Positions 33,763-42,729 are shown, counted from the stretch's first letter. The stretch is DNA of 64,000 nt from Amarobacillus sp046328225 (GCA_046328225.1 JAXLWZ010000015.1:23735-87734), one strand, 5' to 3'. Notes: generated by a model from the letters alone, not told the origin. Program-made: numbers and translations.

Positions 33763-34566
33763 CTACCGGTTGTAGACGTAGGCGAGCCGCGCCTTCGTCG
33801 CCTCGTCGGCCAGCCGGTCGATGGCCTCGTTGTCGTAGAAGACACCGCCGGTGCAGGTGGCGGGCGTCTGCAGGGCGAGGAGGACGGCGGCCTCGATGTA
33901 GCCGTCCTTGGGCGGGATGGTCGGGTCGGGCTCGATGGGCGCGCCCCCCGGCCGGATGACGTGCATGCCGGGCGTTTCGATGCGGCTGACGGGCTTGAGC
34001 GAATTCACGGCGATGCCCTGGTCGCGAAGCTCGTTCGCGAGCCCGATCGTGATCGCTTCCACCGCCCGCTTCGTGGCGCCGTAGTGTCCGCCATAGTCGG
34101 CGCGCGCGGCGACCGACGAGATGGTGATGATGTTGCCGCTCCGCTGCGCCTGCATCGTGGGAAGGACCGCGCGGATGCAGTGGAAGGTGCCGTGCACGTT
34201 GATGCGCCACTCGAGGTCCCAGTGCTTCGGCTGGATGGTCGAAACGCCCCCGGGCGGTGAGATGCCGGCGTTCGTCATGAGGATGTCGATGCGGCCGTAG
34301 CGGTCCATCACCTTCGCCACCATGGCGTCGATGCTCGCCGGGTCGGCGACGTTGCAGACCACGGGAAAGCCCTCGCCACCGGCTTCGTCCACGAGCTTCG
34401 CGGTGGAATAGATGGTGCCCGGCAGGCGCGGGTCGGTTTCCTGCTCGGTGCGCGCGGCGACGGCGACAATGGCGCCCTCGCGGCCATATTCGAGCGCGCA
34501 GTACTGCCCCAGCCCGCGGCTCGCGCCGGTAATGATGGCGACCTTACCGGAAAGCCTTCTCGCCAT
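33763..34566 (-). CDS. short-chain dehydrogenase/reductase
   Basis: A 267-residue NAD(P)-dependent oxidoreductase. It has the TGASRGLG nucleotide-binding loop, the NAG motif in LMTNAGIS, the catalytic Ser in ISSVAARADYG and the YGATK active site (Tyr-x3-Lys). The C-terminal region diverges from the common 3-ketoacyl reductases, so the substrate is uncertain. It converges on the epoxide hydrolase gene with only two bases between the stop codons. Confidence 0.88.
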   Translation of the reverse strand: MARRLSGKVAIITGASRGLGQYCALEYGREGAIVAVAARTEQETDPRLPGTIYSTAKLVDEAGGEGFPVVCNVADPASIDAMVAKVMDRYGRIDILMTNAGISPPGGVSTIQPKHWDLEWRINVHGTFHCIRAVLPTMQAQRSGNIITISSVAARADYGGHYGATKRAVEAITIGLANELRDQGIAVNSLKPVSRIETPGMHVIRPGGAPIEPDPTIPPKDGYIEAAVLLALQTPATCTGGVFYDNEAIDRLADEATKARLAYVYNR

Positions 34567-34656
34567 GATTCGATTCTCCGCACCCGGGATGCGGCGAACT
34601 ATGCACGACCGCGGCCCCGCGGGGAAGCATGGTACGTGCCCGGCGAACGCGGTCTG

Positions 34657-35157
34657 TCAGGAAAGCTCGACCATGAGGCTGGAAGCGCCGGCGCCGGCCG
34701 TTTCGATGGACACCCGTGCCACGCCGGGGAGGCCCGAGAGGCGCTCCTGGAAGTCGAGCAGCGCACCCATGTCGTTGCCGCCCACGCGCACGGAGACGCG
34801 GGATGCTACCGCCGTGGCGACGGGCTGCGGGACCGGCTCGAACGCCGCGGAGGTCACGCCATCGGCCAATGCGAGGCCGCGGAGTCCTTCGATGATGGCG
34901 TCGGCCTGGGTGCGCGCCGTGGTGTATTCGTCGAGCATGCGGCGAAGGGGCTCGCGCAGGGCGTCGGCGAGCGACGAACCGGTGCCGAGCGCGCTCACGC
35001 CGGCCGCCGTTTCGAGCCCGGAGAGGCGCGAAGCCAGGGAGTCGTATTCGAGCTGGAGCTGCTCGTACCGGCGGCGCAGCTGGCGAAGGGCGGCCTCGGC
35101 GGAGGTCGCTTCGTGCAGCCTGCCCAGCAGCGACTCGCGGTCCTGCTCTTCCGGCAT
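34657..35157 (-). CDS. coiled-coil protein of unknown function
   Basis: A 166-residue soluble protein. Residues 8-50 form a coiled coil (EAALRQLRRRYEQLQLEYDSL). A helical middle part follows, and then a C-terminal alpha/beta segment with VRVGGNDMGALLDFQERLSGLPGVARVSIE. That last segment has the strand-helix-strand pattern of small ferredoxin-like regulatory domains. No catalytic or DNA-binding motif is clear. A GGGGAGA site precedes the ATG. It diverges from the universal stress gene; I do not recognise the family. Confidence 0.6.
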   Translation of the reverse strand: MPEEQDRESLLGRLHEATSAEAALRQLRRRYEQLQLEYDSLASRLSGLETAAGVSALGTGSSLADALREPLRRMLDEYTTARTQADAIIEGLRGLALADGVTSAAFEPVPQPVATAVASRVSVRVGGNDMGALLDFQERLSGLPGVARVSIETAGAGASSLMVELS

Positions 35158-35391
35158 CGTTCTCCCCGTTCCGCCGTTGCGGTTACATCACGGGTTTTCG
35201 TCGTCACCGGGCGGTCACTGAACCCCAACGTGGCGATAATCCGGGTTTCCCCATGGAAGCCGCCGAAATCGCGGGGCGAACCGCGCCCGTGCGACACGCG
35301 CGACAGGCGATTTCTCGCACGCGCGCGATTGAGATGCGATGGGTTCCCTGCGACACTGGCAGGAAACGCCCCCGTGTCCCTGGAGGTTCAC

Positions 35392-36261
35392 TTGCCCCGT
35401 ATCCTCGTCCCCCTCGATGAGTCCGACCTCGCCGAAAGCGCCCTGCCATGGGCGGCCGAACTCGCCCGGGTGCTGGGCCTTTCGCTGCACCTGGCCGCCG
35501 TCTACGACTACGACGAGGAGGGCTGGCACAAGGCCGGCATCGACACCAGCGGCGGGCCATCGAACATCGCCTCGGCGCTCGAAGGCTACCTGGAGAAGGC
35601 CGCCGCGCGGCCGCCGTTCTCCGGCATCGCGCACACGTCCGAAGTACGCATGGGCAACGTCGCCGAGCAGCTGAACGACCTCGCGACGCAGGACGACACG
35701 CGCTTCATCGTGCTCGCGTCGCAGGGCGAAGGCGGCATCGCGCGGTTCCGGCGCGGCAGCGTCGCCGATGCGCTCGTGCGCGACGGCGCCACGCCCGTGC
35801 TCATCGTCCGCGGCGACCGCACGGCCGCCATCCGGCGCGTCCTCGTGACGCTCGACGGCTCCGAGATCTCCGAGGTCGCGCTCGCGCCGGCGCGCGAAAT
35901 CGCCGACGCCGCGGGCGCCGAAGTGCACCTCATGCGCGTCATCAACCCCGTCGTCGATAGCGGCTGGACGGGTGTTGGCCCGGCGCCCGATATGGGGCTC
36001 ATCACCGAACAGCTGACCGAGTCCGCGATCGCCTACCTGCAGGGGAAGGCGCGCGCGGGCGAACGTGCCGATGTGCTCTTCGGCCGGCCCCTGGATGCGA
36101 TCCTCCAGTACGCGGAGGAGCACGACTGCGACTTCATCGTCATGGGCAGCCACGGGCGCGGCGGCATCATCCGCCTCGCGCTCGGCAGCACCACCGACGC
36201 CGTGATGCGCGCCAGCGACCGCCCTGTGCTGGTCATTCCGCATCGCGCCGTCGAGGCCTGA
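35392..36261 (+). CDS. universal stress protein with two UspA domains
   Basis: A 289-residue tandem UspA protein. Domain 1 opens with RILVPLDESDLAESAL and ends near VLIVRGD. Domain 2 opens with RRVLVTLDGSEISE and ends in the ATP-binding signature GSHGRGGIIRLALGS followed by RPVLVIPH. Domain 1 has the matching ASQGEGGIARFRRGS. TTG at 35392 is chosen because a GGAGG site lies 5 nt upstream; a GTG at 35374 has none. The likely role is nucleotide-dependent stress adaptation, but no target is known. Confidence 0.88.
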   Translation: MPRILVPLDESDLAESALPWAAELARVLGLSLHLAAVYDYDEEGWHKAGIDTSGGPSNIASALEGYLEKAAARPPFSGIAHTSEVRMGNVAEQLNDLATQDDTRFIVLASQGEGGIARFRRGSVADALVRDGATPVLIVRGDRTAAIRRVLVTLDGSEISEVALAPAREIADAAGAEVHLMRVINPVVDSGWTGVGPAPDMGLITEQLTESAIAYLQGKARAGERADVLFGRPLDAILQYAEEHDCDFIVMGSHGRGGIIRLALGSTTDAVMRASDRPVLVIPHRAVEA

Positions 36262-36345
36262 ATCCCCGGCCGCGCGAACTCCCCGGTTCGCGCGGCTTCG
36301 ACCCCCACCGGCCACGCCCGGCCAACCCGCTGGAGGCTGCACGCC

Positions 36346-37179
36346 ATGGCAGCTGAATCGTCACTCCCGCGAACCCTCGCGCTCGCCCGCGTGCGCGCCA
36401 TCTGCATGGCCATGCCCGGGGCCGTGGAGAAGGAGGCATGGGGGCAGCCCACCTGGCGCGCCGGCGAGAAAGGCAAGATGTTCGCCCAGCCGACGCACCT
36501 CGCGCGCGCCATCACCGTCCCCTCGGACGCAACCGAGCAGGCAGTCCTCGTCGAGACCGACCCCGAGCGCTTCTTCATCCCGCCGTATTCGGGCGCGAAC
36601 GGCTGGGTCGGGCTGCACCTCGACGAGGAGACGGACTGGGAGCAGGCAGCGGCGCTGCTCGTCGCCGCCTACCGCCGTGTGGCTCCGCGAAAGATGGCGC
36701 TGCTCGCCGAAAGCCCGTCCTTCGAGCCGGCGGCACTGGCAGCCCACGCCCTCGCGACCGCGACCGTCGACGCGGCCGGCGAGGCCCGCATCGAAGAACT
36801 CGCGGCCAGCGCATCACAGGCGTTCGCGGAGCTGGGACGGCTCTGCCTGCCGCTGCCGGGGGTGGAAGCGCGACCGGGCCACCATGGGTCGTTCGCCGTC
36901 GCGGGGAAGAACTTCGTGTACGTCCTCAATGACCACCACGGCGACGACATGATCTCCGTGCAGGCGAAGGTGCCGCCCGGCGTGCAGGAGATCCTCGTGA
37001 GCGCCGACCCCGCGCGCTTCTCCATCCCGCCATATATGGGAAAAGCCGGGTGGGTGGCCGTTCGCGTCGACCGCGGCTATGTCGACTGGGAAGAGATCGG
37101 CGGCCTCGTGCTCGATAGCTACCGGCTGGTGGCGCCGCGGAAACTGGTTCAGCAGGCGAACCTGCCCCCGCGTGCCTGA
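36346..37179 (+). CDS. tandem YjbR/MmcQ-family protein
   Basis: A 277-residue protein built of two copies of the YjbR (MmcQ-like) fold. Copy 1 has MPGAVEKEAWGQPTWRAGEK, FFIPPYSGANGWVGLHLD and YRRVAPRKM. Copy 2 has LPLPGVEARPGHHGSFAVAGK, FSIPPYMGKAGWVAVRVD and YRLVAPRKL. The matching segments show an internal duplication. YjbR proteins resemble a DNA-binding fold, but their function is not established. It precedes the methylmalonyl-CoA mutase locus but has its own spacing of 77 bp. Confidence 0.8.
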   Translation: MAAESSLPRTLALARVRAICMAMPGAVEKEAWGQPTWRAGEKGKMFAQPTHLARAITVPSDATEQAVLVETDPERFFIPPYSGANGWVGLHLDEETDWEQAAALLVAAYRRVAPRKMALLAESPSFEPAALAAHALATATVDAAGEARIEELAASASQAFAELGRLCLPLPGVEARPGHHGSFAVAGKNFVYVLNDHHGDDMISVQAKVPPGVQEILVSADPARFSIPPYMGKAGWVAVRVDRGYVDWEEIGGLVLDSYRLVAPRKLVQQANLPPRA

Positions 37180-37195
37180 GACGCGCGGTCGCGCC

Positions 37196-37201
37196 TATAC
37201 T
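37196..37201 (+). promoter_or_regulatory. -10 hexamer of the methylmalonyl-CoA locus
   Basis: TATACT lies 55 nt before the mutase ATG at 37257. It is followed by an ordinary GGGGGAG ribosome-binding site, so this operon has a leader, unlike many genes here. Confidence 0.5.
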
Positions 37202-37256
37202 TCGTCGATTACGAAGGAACGCCGCGCCGCCGCGTGTGCCTGAGGGGGAGTGCCGG

Positions 37257-38906
37257 ATGTCGAACAGCAAGGCCGAATGGCTGCAGGGAACGTATGGCAA
37301 GGCCATCGAGCGCGCGAAGGAGCGCCAGAAGGTCTTCGAAACGACCGGCAAGATGCCTATCGAGCCCGTCTACGCACCCGAGGACCTGCGCGACTTCGAC
37401 GCCGTCCGGGACCTCGGCTTCCCCGGCGAATACCCCTTCACGCGCGGCATCCAGCCCACGATGTACCGCGGCCGCTTCTGGACGATGCGCCAGTACGCCG
37501 GCTTCGGCACGGCCGAGGAATCGAACCAGCGTTACCGCTACCTGCTCTCGGCGGGCCAGACCGGCCTCTCCGTGGCCTTCGACCTTCCCACGCAGATTGG
37601 CTACGACTCCGACGACCCGATGGCCGCGGGCGAAGTGGGCAAGGTGGGCGTCGCCATCGACTCGATCGAGGACATGCTGACGCTCTTCAGCGAGATCCCG
37701 CTGGACAAGGTCACAACCTCGATGACGATTAATGCCACCGCCGGCGTGCTGCTCGCGCTTTATGTCGCGGTGGGCAAGCAGCAGGGCGTGGCCACGAACA
37801 AGCTCGGCGGCACGATCCAGAACGACATTCTGAAGGAGTACATCACCCGCGGGACGTACATCTACCCGCCGAAGCCTTCGATGCGGCTGATCACGGACAC
37901 TTTCAAGTACTGCCAGGACAACGTCCCGGACTGGAACACCATCTCCATCTCCGGCTACCACATCCGCGAAGCGGGGAGCACGGCCGCGCAGGAGATCGCG
38001 TTCACGCTCGCCGACGGTATCGAGTACGTGAACGCGGCCCTCAGCGCCGGTCAGGACATCGATGACTTCGCCGGCCGCCTGAGCTTCTTCTTCGCCTGCC
38101 ACAACAACTTCCTGGAGGAAGTGGCGAAGTTCCGGGCGGCGCGCCGCCTCTGGGCGAAGATCATGAAGGACCGCTTCAACGCGAAGAGCACGCGTTCGCA
38201 GATGCTCCGCTTCCACACGCAGACTGGCGGCGCCACCCTCACGGCGCAGCAGCCCGAGAACAACATCGTCCGCACGACCGTGCAGGCGCTCGCGGCGGTG
38301 CTCGGCGGCACGCAGTCGCTCCACACCAACTCCATGGACGAAGCGCTCGGCCTGCCGACGGAGAAGGCGGTGCAGATCGCGCTCCGCACGCAGCAGATCA
38401 TCGCCTACGAGAACGGCGTGGGTGACGTCGCCGATGCGCTGGGCGGCAGCTATCTCATCGAGGACCTCACGAACCGGCTCGAGGCCGAGGCGGTCGAGTA
38501 CCTCAAGACGATCGACGCCATGGGGGGCGCGCTCGCCGCTCTCGAGCAGGGCTTCCAGCAGCGCGAAATCCAGGAATCGGCCTATCGCTACCAGCGCCAG
38601 ATCGAGGACAAGGAGCGCGTCATCGTCGGCGTGAACGACTTCAAGACGCCGGAGGAGCGCGTCGAGACGCTGAAGCTCGACCCGACGATCGGCCAGCGCC
38701 AGGCGGAGAAGCTTCGCGCCCTGCGTGCGAACCGCGACGGTGCGAAGGCCGAGGCCCTGCTCGCGCGCCTCGAAACGGCGGCCCGGGGCAACGACAACCT
38801 CATCCCGCTCTTCGTCGATTGCGTGGAAGCCCGGGTCACGCTCGGCGAGATCAGCCATCGCCTGCGCACGGTCTGGGGCGAGTATCAGCCCCAGGTGGTC
38901 ATCTAA
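37257..38906 (+). CDS. methylmalonyl-CoA mutase, catalytic (alpha) subunit
   Basis: A 549-residue TIM-barrel subunit that isomerises (R)-methylmalonyl-CoA to succinyl-CoA with adenosylcobalamin. Family marks are the substrate-channel motif YRGRFWTMRQYAGFGTAEES, LSVAFDLPTQIGYDSD, the Arg in PSMRLI and the SISGYHIREAG active-site His. The adenosyl-pocket segment QSLHTNSMDEALGLPTE also matches. The B12-binding domain is absent and is encoded separately at 41355. A GGGGGAG site precedes the ATG; an earlier in-frame start adds seven residues. It heads the cluster with epimerase and MeaB. Confidence 0.95.
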   Translation: MSNSKAEWLQGTYGKAIERAKERQKVFETTGKMPIEPVYAPEDLRDFDAVRDLGFPGEYPFTRGIQPTMYRGRFWTMRQYAGFGTAEESNQRYRYLLSAGQTGLSVAFDLPTQIGYDSDDPMAAGEVGKVGVAIDSIEDMLTLFSEIPLDKVTTSMTINATAGVLLALYVAVGKQQGVATNKLGGTIQNDILKEYITRGTYIYPPKPSMRLITDTFKYCQDNVPDWNTISISGYHIREAGSTAAQEIAFTLADGIEYVNAALSAGQDIDDFAGRLSFFFACHNNFLEEVAKFRAARRLWAKIMKDRFNAKSTRSQMLRFHTQTGGATLTAQQPENNIVRTTVQALAAVLGGTQSLHTNSMDEALGLPTEKAVQIALRTQQIIAYENGVGDVADALGGSYLIEDLTNRLEAEAVEYLKTIDAMGGALAALEQGFQQREIQESAYRYQRQIEDKERVIVGVNDFKTPEERVETLKLDPTIGQRQAEKLRALRANRDGAKAEALLARLETAARGNDNLIPLFVDCVEARVTLGEISHRLRTVWGEYQPQVVI

Positions 38907-38916
38907 GGAGGTCTCC

Positions 38917-39450
38917 GTGGACGACGACGCCCGCGCCTTCGCCGACGAACGCCGGCGGCTGCTGCATGACCTCGAGGTCGAGCGCAACCAGCTCATTCGC
39001 AACATCGAAACGTGCCGCATTCGCGACATCGATCGGCCGTTCAGCGGCGAATGGTCGTTGCGGGACATCGTGGGCCACATCTCCTCGTGGGAGGCGGAGG
39101 TGGTCACGGCCTTCCGCGACATCCGCGAGGGCCGCCGCCCCGCGCTGTACGACTTCAACAACGAGAAGCTCGATGAATGGAATCGCGACCACGTCGAGCG
39201 CAAGCGCGACCTCGACTTCAGCAGCGTGATGCACCAGCTCACCGGCGGACGCCACCGCCTGCTGGAGGAGATCGAGCTCGTCTCCGACTACGACCTCACG
39301 CACGAAGGGTCGCGCCGATCGCTGCTCGTGCTCTCCGTCATCGACCACGACCGCGAACACTGGCACGACATCGCGGCGCGGCTCGCGGGCATGGCCGGCG
39401 CTCGCCACGAAGGCCCGGCATCCGTGGCCGAGGACGCCCGCCCCGCCTGA
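38917..39450 (+). CDS. DinB-like four-helix protein
   Basis: A 177-residue helical protein of the DinB/YfiT-like superfamily. It has SLRDIVGHISSWEAEVVTAF, with the first His ligand of the usual metal site, and VIDHDREHWHDIAARL near the end, with the others. Such proteins are metal-binding and often act as thiol-dependent transferases, but the substrate is unknown. The GTG start has a strong AAGGAGG site that overlaps the mutase stop codon, so it is cotranslated with the mutase. Confidence 0.82.
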   Translation: MDDDARAFADERRRLLHDLEVERNQLIRNIETCRIRDIDRPFSGEWSLRDIVGHISSWEAEVVTAFRDIREGRRPALYDFNNEKLDEWNRDHVERKRDLDFSSVMHQLTGGRHRLLEEIELVSDYDLTHEGSRRSLLVLSVIDHDREHWHDIAARLAGMAGARHEGPASVAEDARPA

Positions 39451-39501
39451 TTCACCCAGACCACCCCGGCCCCGCGTGGCCGTCAGCGAAAGGACAGCCC
39501 G

Positions 39502-39915
39502 ATGATCAAGAAGGTCCACCACGTCGGAGTCGTCGTGAAGAGCGCCGATGAAGCCCTGAAGTTCTACCGCGACGCCCTCGGCCTCGAAGTCACCGCCGAC
39601 CGCGTGATCGAGGACCAGGGTGTCCGCGGCGTGCTGCTCAAGATCGGCAACTCCGAGATCGAGCTGCTCGAGCCCACGCGCAACGACACCGGCGTCGCGA
39701 AGTTCCTCGAATCGCGCGGCGAAGGGATGCACCACCTCTGCTTCGAATCGGATGACGTGGCCGCGGAGCTCGACGGCGCGAAGGCGAAGGGCATCACGCT
39801 CATCGATGAGAAGCCGCGCCCGGGGCTGGCCGGCATGATTGGCTTCTGCCACCCGAAGTCGAACCATGGCGTGCTGGTCGAGTTCGCGACCCCGATCGAA
39901 GGCGAACACCACTGA
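39502..39915 (+). CDS. mce: methylmalonyl-CoA epimerase
   Basis: A 137-residue VOC-fold enzyme interconverting (S)- and (R)-methylmalonyl-CoA, the step before the mutase. It has the metal His in VHHVGVVV, the acid in EIELLEPT, GEGMHHLCFESDDV with further ligands, and GVLVEF. The length is typical. It lies in the mutase operon, and its stop overlaps the next VOC gene. Confidence 0.93.
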   Translation: MIKKVHHVGVVVKSADEALKFYRDALGLEVTADRVIEDQGVRGVLLKIGNSEIELLEPTRNDTGVAKFLESRGEGMHHLCFESDDVAAELDGAKAKGITLIDEKPRPGLAGMIGFCHPKSNHGVLVEFATPIEGEHH

Positions 39916-40328
39916 TGGGCGCGAATGCAACAAACATCGACCACATCGTCATCGCCTCGAACGACAGCGCTGCCACCGCGCAGCTGTTCAGCGACCACTT
40001 CGGCTTCCCCATCAAGCGGACGATGTCGCGCCCGGGAACGCGTGCGCACCTTGAGTTCGCCAAGCTGGACGAAGTGGTGCTCGAATTCGCGGGGCCGGGC
40101 GACGTGCAGCCATACGACGAAGTGAAGGGCCGCATCGGCGGCATCGTGCTCGCCGTGCCGGATATCGACGCTGCCGTCGCCGCCATCCGCGCGAAGGGCT
40201 ATGAATGCGGCGAGCCGCACCCGGCGATTCAGCCCGGCGCGAAGATCGCGACGGTGAAGAGCGGCACCGCCGGCGTCCCCTTCGCCTTCATCCAGTACAA
40301 CGCCATCCCCCAGGAGCCGCCCGCGTGA
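39915..40328 (+). CDS. VOC family protein (glyoxalase/epimerase-like)
   Basis: A 137-residue protein with the paired beta-alpha-beta modules of the vicinal-oxygen-chelate fold. IDHIVIASN supplies the first metal His, and EVVLEFAGPGD the acidic ligand. It starts at the TGATG overlap with the epimerase gene. It is more divergent than its neighbours, and its reaction is unknown. Cotranslation with two other VOC genes suggests a related acyl-CoA role. Confidence 0.82.
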   Translation: MGANATNIDHIVIASNDSAATAQLFSDHFGFPIKRTMSRPGTRAHLEFAKLDEVVLEFAGPGDVQPYDEVKGRIGGIVLAVPDIDAAVAAIRAKGYECGEPHPAIQPGAKIATVKSGTAGVPFAFIQYNAIPQEPPA

Positions 40329-40720
40329 CCTTCCAGAAAATCGACCACATCGGCATCGTGGTGAAAGACCTCGCTACCGGCGTCGCGACCTTCGAGCAGA
40401 ACTTCGGGCTGAAGGCGGACGCTTCGCGTGGCGGCGAGATGCCGGCGATGGGCCTGAAGAACGCGTTCCTCCCCGTCGCGGACAGCGGCGAGGCGGACAT
40501 CGAGATGATCCAGGCACTCGGCGAGGAGGGCGCCGTCGCGGCCTTCGCGAAGGAGCGCGGGGAGGGCCAGTTCCTGCTCTCGATCGCTGTGGACGACATC
40601 GCGGCGGCGGTGGAGCAGCTGCGCGCGGCCGGCGCCCGCGTGAGCGACCCGCGGGGCGGCCTCGCCTTCGTCTCGATGAAAAGCACGCACGGCGTGAACC
40701 TGCAGCTCGTCCAGCGCTAG
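40325..40720 (+). CDS. VOC family protein, methylmalonyl-CoA-epimerase-like
   Basis: The third consecutive VOC protein, 131 residues, closely patterned on the epimerase: IDHIGIVVKDL, ADIEMIQALGEEG, GEGQFLLSIAVDDI and GVNLQLV. The usual GxHH segment reads GQFLLS, so one metal ligand found in epimerase is missing. GTG overlaps the previous stop (GTGA). It may be a divergent epimerase or an inactive homologue. Confidence 0.8.
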   Translation: MTFQKIDHIGIVVKDLATGVATFEQNFGLKADASRGGEMPAMGLKNAFLPVADSGEADIEMIQALGEEGAVAAFAKERGEGQFLLSIAVDDIAAAVEQLRAAGARVSDPRGGLAFVSMKSTHGVNLQLVQR

Positions 40721-40731
40721 CTGGCGGCGCT

Positions 40732-40737
40732 TATACT
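40732..40737 (+). promoter_or_regulatory. leaderless -10 hexamer, Uma2 gene
   Basis: TATACT ends exactly 6 nt before the ATG at 40744, giving this gene its own leaderless start inside the locus. Confidence 0.55.
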
Positions 40738-40743
40738 GGGACC

Positions 40744-41298
40744 ATGACACAGCTCGCTGAGCGGCTTTACAGCGCTGAAGAGTTCGAACGCCTTCCCGAT
40801 GCCGAGGCGTTCGAGCTCGACGACGGCGTCTTGAAGGAGAGGTGCATGGGCGCGGAATCCGAAGGGGTCGCGATCGACCTCATCGTCGAACTGAAGCTGT
40901 TCTTGCGCGCCCACCCCGGCGGCATCGTCGTGCCACCCAACACGGGCTTGCGCATCCTGGCCAATCCTCGCCGGGTACCACGTGCGGATGGTGGTTACAT
41001 CTCCGCCGAGCGCCTGCCGGCTGGCCGACTGCCGCGAGGCGAACTTACCATTGCGCCGGACCTGCTCATCGAGTCCGTCTCTCCCGGCGACGCCGCGGAG
41101 TATGTCGACCGCAAGGTGGAGGAGTACATCGGCGCGGGCGTGCGGCTCGTGTGGGTGCTGCAGCCCGCGACGCGCACCGCGATGGTCTACCGCGCCGATG
41201 GCACCGTTGCCCGCATCCCCGCGACGGGGGCGCTTGAGGGCGAGGACGTGCTCCCGGGCTTCCGCTGCGAGCTCGCCACGATCATGCCGCGCGCCTGA
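40744..41298 (+). CDS. Uma2-family restriction-endonuclease-like protein
   Basis: A 184-residue PD-(D/E)xK-fold protein (formerly DUF820). It has the opening YSAEEFERLPD, the core PDLLIESVSPGD with the first acidic residue, and EEYIGAGVRLVWVLQP. In Uma2 proteins the active site is D...E-x-hydrophobic, and here ...DLLIESVS... fits it. The family is widespread and expanded in cyanobacteria and Chloroflexota; its biological role is not settled. It sits between epimerase-type and mutase genes but has a separate promoter. Confidence 0.85.
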   Translation: MTQLAERLYSAEEFERLPDAEAFELDDGVLKERCMGAESEGVAIDLIVELKLFLRAHPGGIVVPPNTGLRILANPRRVPRADGGYISAERLPAGRLPRGELTIAPDLLIESVSPGDAAEYVDRKVEEYIGAGVRLVWVLQPATRTAMVYRADGTVARIPATGALEGEDVLPGFRCELATIMPRA

Positions 41299-41354
41299 GG
41301 CGGGGCCTCCCGGCTTGCATCTTCCGTCAACTCCCGGTATTGAAAGCGGTAGAC

Positions 41355-41762
41355 ATGAGTGCTCCAACCGCCGCCAAGATCCGCGTCCTCATCGCCAAGC
41401 CCGGCCTCGACGGCCATGACCGTGGGGCCAAGGTCGTCGCCCGCGCCCTGCGCGATGGCGGCTGCGAAGTCATCTACACGGGCATCCGCCAGACGCCGCA
41501 GATGATCGCCGAGGCCGCCCTCCAGGAAGACGTCGATGTCGTCGGCCTCTCCATCCTCTCCGGCGCCCACCTCGAGCTCTTCCCGCGCGTGGTCGATGAG
41601 CTGAAGAGCCGCGGCGTCGACGACGTGCTCCTCTTCTGCGGGGGCATCATCCCCGAGGAGGACACGCGTGCCCTCGAGGCGCTCGGCTTCAAGGCCATCT
41701 TCCGCCCCGGCACCAACACCCAGGACATCGTCAAGTTCGTCTACGAACACGTCCAGAAGTAA
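41355..41762 (+). CDS. methylmalonyl-CoA mutase, cobalamin-binding (beta/C-terminal) subunit
   Basis: A 135-residue B12-binding domain. KPGLDGHDRGAKVVA holds the DxHxxG motif whose His coordinates cobalt, followed by VVGLSILSGAHL and the terminal phosphate-binding FCGGIIPEED. It completes the mutase whose catalytic chain is at 37257, and probably also serves the second catalytic chain at 60335. ATG at 41355 is preferred over TTG at 41340. The MeaB gene starts 3 nt after the stop. Confidence 0.94.
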   Translation: MSAPTAAKIRVLIAKPGLDGHDRGAKVVARALRDGGCEVIYTGIRQTPQMIAEAALQEDVDVVGLSILSGAHLELFPRVVDELKSRGVDDVLLFCGGIIPEEDTRALEALGFKAIFRPGTNTQDIVKFVYEHVQK

Positions 41763-41765
41763 GGC

Positions 41766-42701
41766 GTGGACGACCTCGTACAGCGGTTCCTGAACGGCGA
41801 ACGCCGCGCGCTCGCGCGTGTCATTAGCCGCGTCGAAAACCAGACCGAGGAGGGGCGCGAGTACCTCCGCGCGCTCTTCCCGCACTCCGGCAAAGCGCAC
41901 ACCATCGGCATCACGGGCGGCGCCGGCGCCGGCAAGTCGACGCTCACGGGCGCGCTCGCGGCCGAATACCGCAGACGCGGGAACACCGTTGGCATCGTCG
42001 CCGTGGACCCTTCGAGCCCGTTCTCGCACGGCGCCATCCTCGGCGACCGGATTCGCATGCAGGACCTGGCGCTCGACCCGGGCGTGTACGTGCGCTCCAT
42101 GGCGAGCCGCGGCGCGCTCGGCGGCCTCGCGCCGACCATCGACGACGTCGTGTCCGTGATGGATGCGTTTGGCTTCGACTACGTGCTCATCGAGACCGTG
42201 GGCGCCGGACAGGACGAGGTCGAAGTGGCCGGCACGGCCCTGACGACCATCCTCGTGAACAACCCGGGCACCGGCGACGATATCCAGGCGATGAAGGCCG
42301 GGATCATCGAAATCGCCGACGTGCTCGTGGTGAATAAGGCCGACCACCCCGGCGCCGACATCCTCGTGAGCCAGCTCCAGGCACTCCTCTCGCTCGCGCC
42401 CGCGGGCAGCCGCCGCCCGGCAATCGTGAAGACGACCGCGATCAAGGGCGAAGGTCTCGATAAGGTGGCCGACGCCGTCGCCGAGCACCGCCAGTACCTG
42501 GAGACGTCCGGCCAGCTGGCGGAGCAGCGCGGCATCGATGCCCGCCACCAGGTGCTCGCGATCGCCCGCGCGATCCTGCTCGAGCGCATTCGCGCAGGCA
42601 CCCCCGAGGCCGAGCTGAACGCGCTGGTGGAGCGCGTCGCCAACCGCGAGCTGGACCCGCACACGGCCGCCGAGACGCTCGCCGCCGCGGTCACCGCCTG
42701 A
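41766..42701 (+). CDS. meaB: methylmalonyl-CoA mutase-associated GTPase
   Basis: A 311-residue G3E-family GTPase that loads and protects adenosylcobalamin on the mutase. It has the P-loop GGAGAGKST, switch VDPSSPFSHGAILGDRIRM, the ETVGAGQDEVEV loop and the base-recognition NKADHPGAD. The C-terminal helices dimerise. The GTG follows the B12-subunit stop by 3 nt, so the two are cotranslated, which fits their physical partnership. Confidence 0.95.
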   Translation: MDDLVQRFLNGERRALARVISRVENQTEEGREYLRALFPHSGKAHTIGITGGAGAGKSTLTGALAAEYRRRGNTVGIVAVDPSSPFSHGAILGDRIRMQDLALDPGVYVRSMASRGALGGLAPTIDDVVSVMDAFGFDYVLIETVGAGQDEVEVAGTALTTILVNNPGTGDDIQAMKAGIIEIADVLVVNKADHPGADILVSQLQALLSLAPAGSRRPAIVKTTAIKGEGLDKVADAVAEHRQYLETSGQLAEQRGIDARHQVLAIARAILLERIRAGTPEAELNALVERVANRELDPHTAAETLAAAVTA

Positions 42702-42723
42702 CGGGCCAACGGCCTGCCCGTGA

Positions 42724-42729
42724 TACCAT
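42724..42729 (+). promoter_or_regulatory. leaderless -10 hexamer, DUF2344 gene
   Basis: TACCAT, preceded by TGA (extended -10 pattern), ends exactly 6 nt before the GTG at 42736. Confidence 0.45.
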
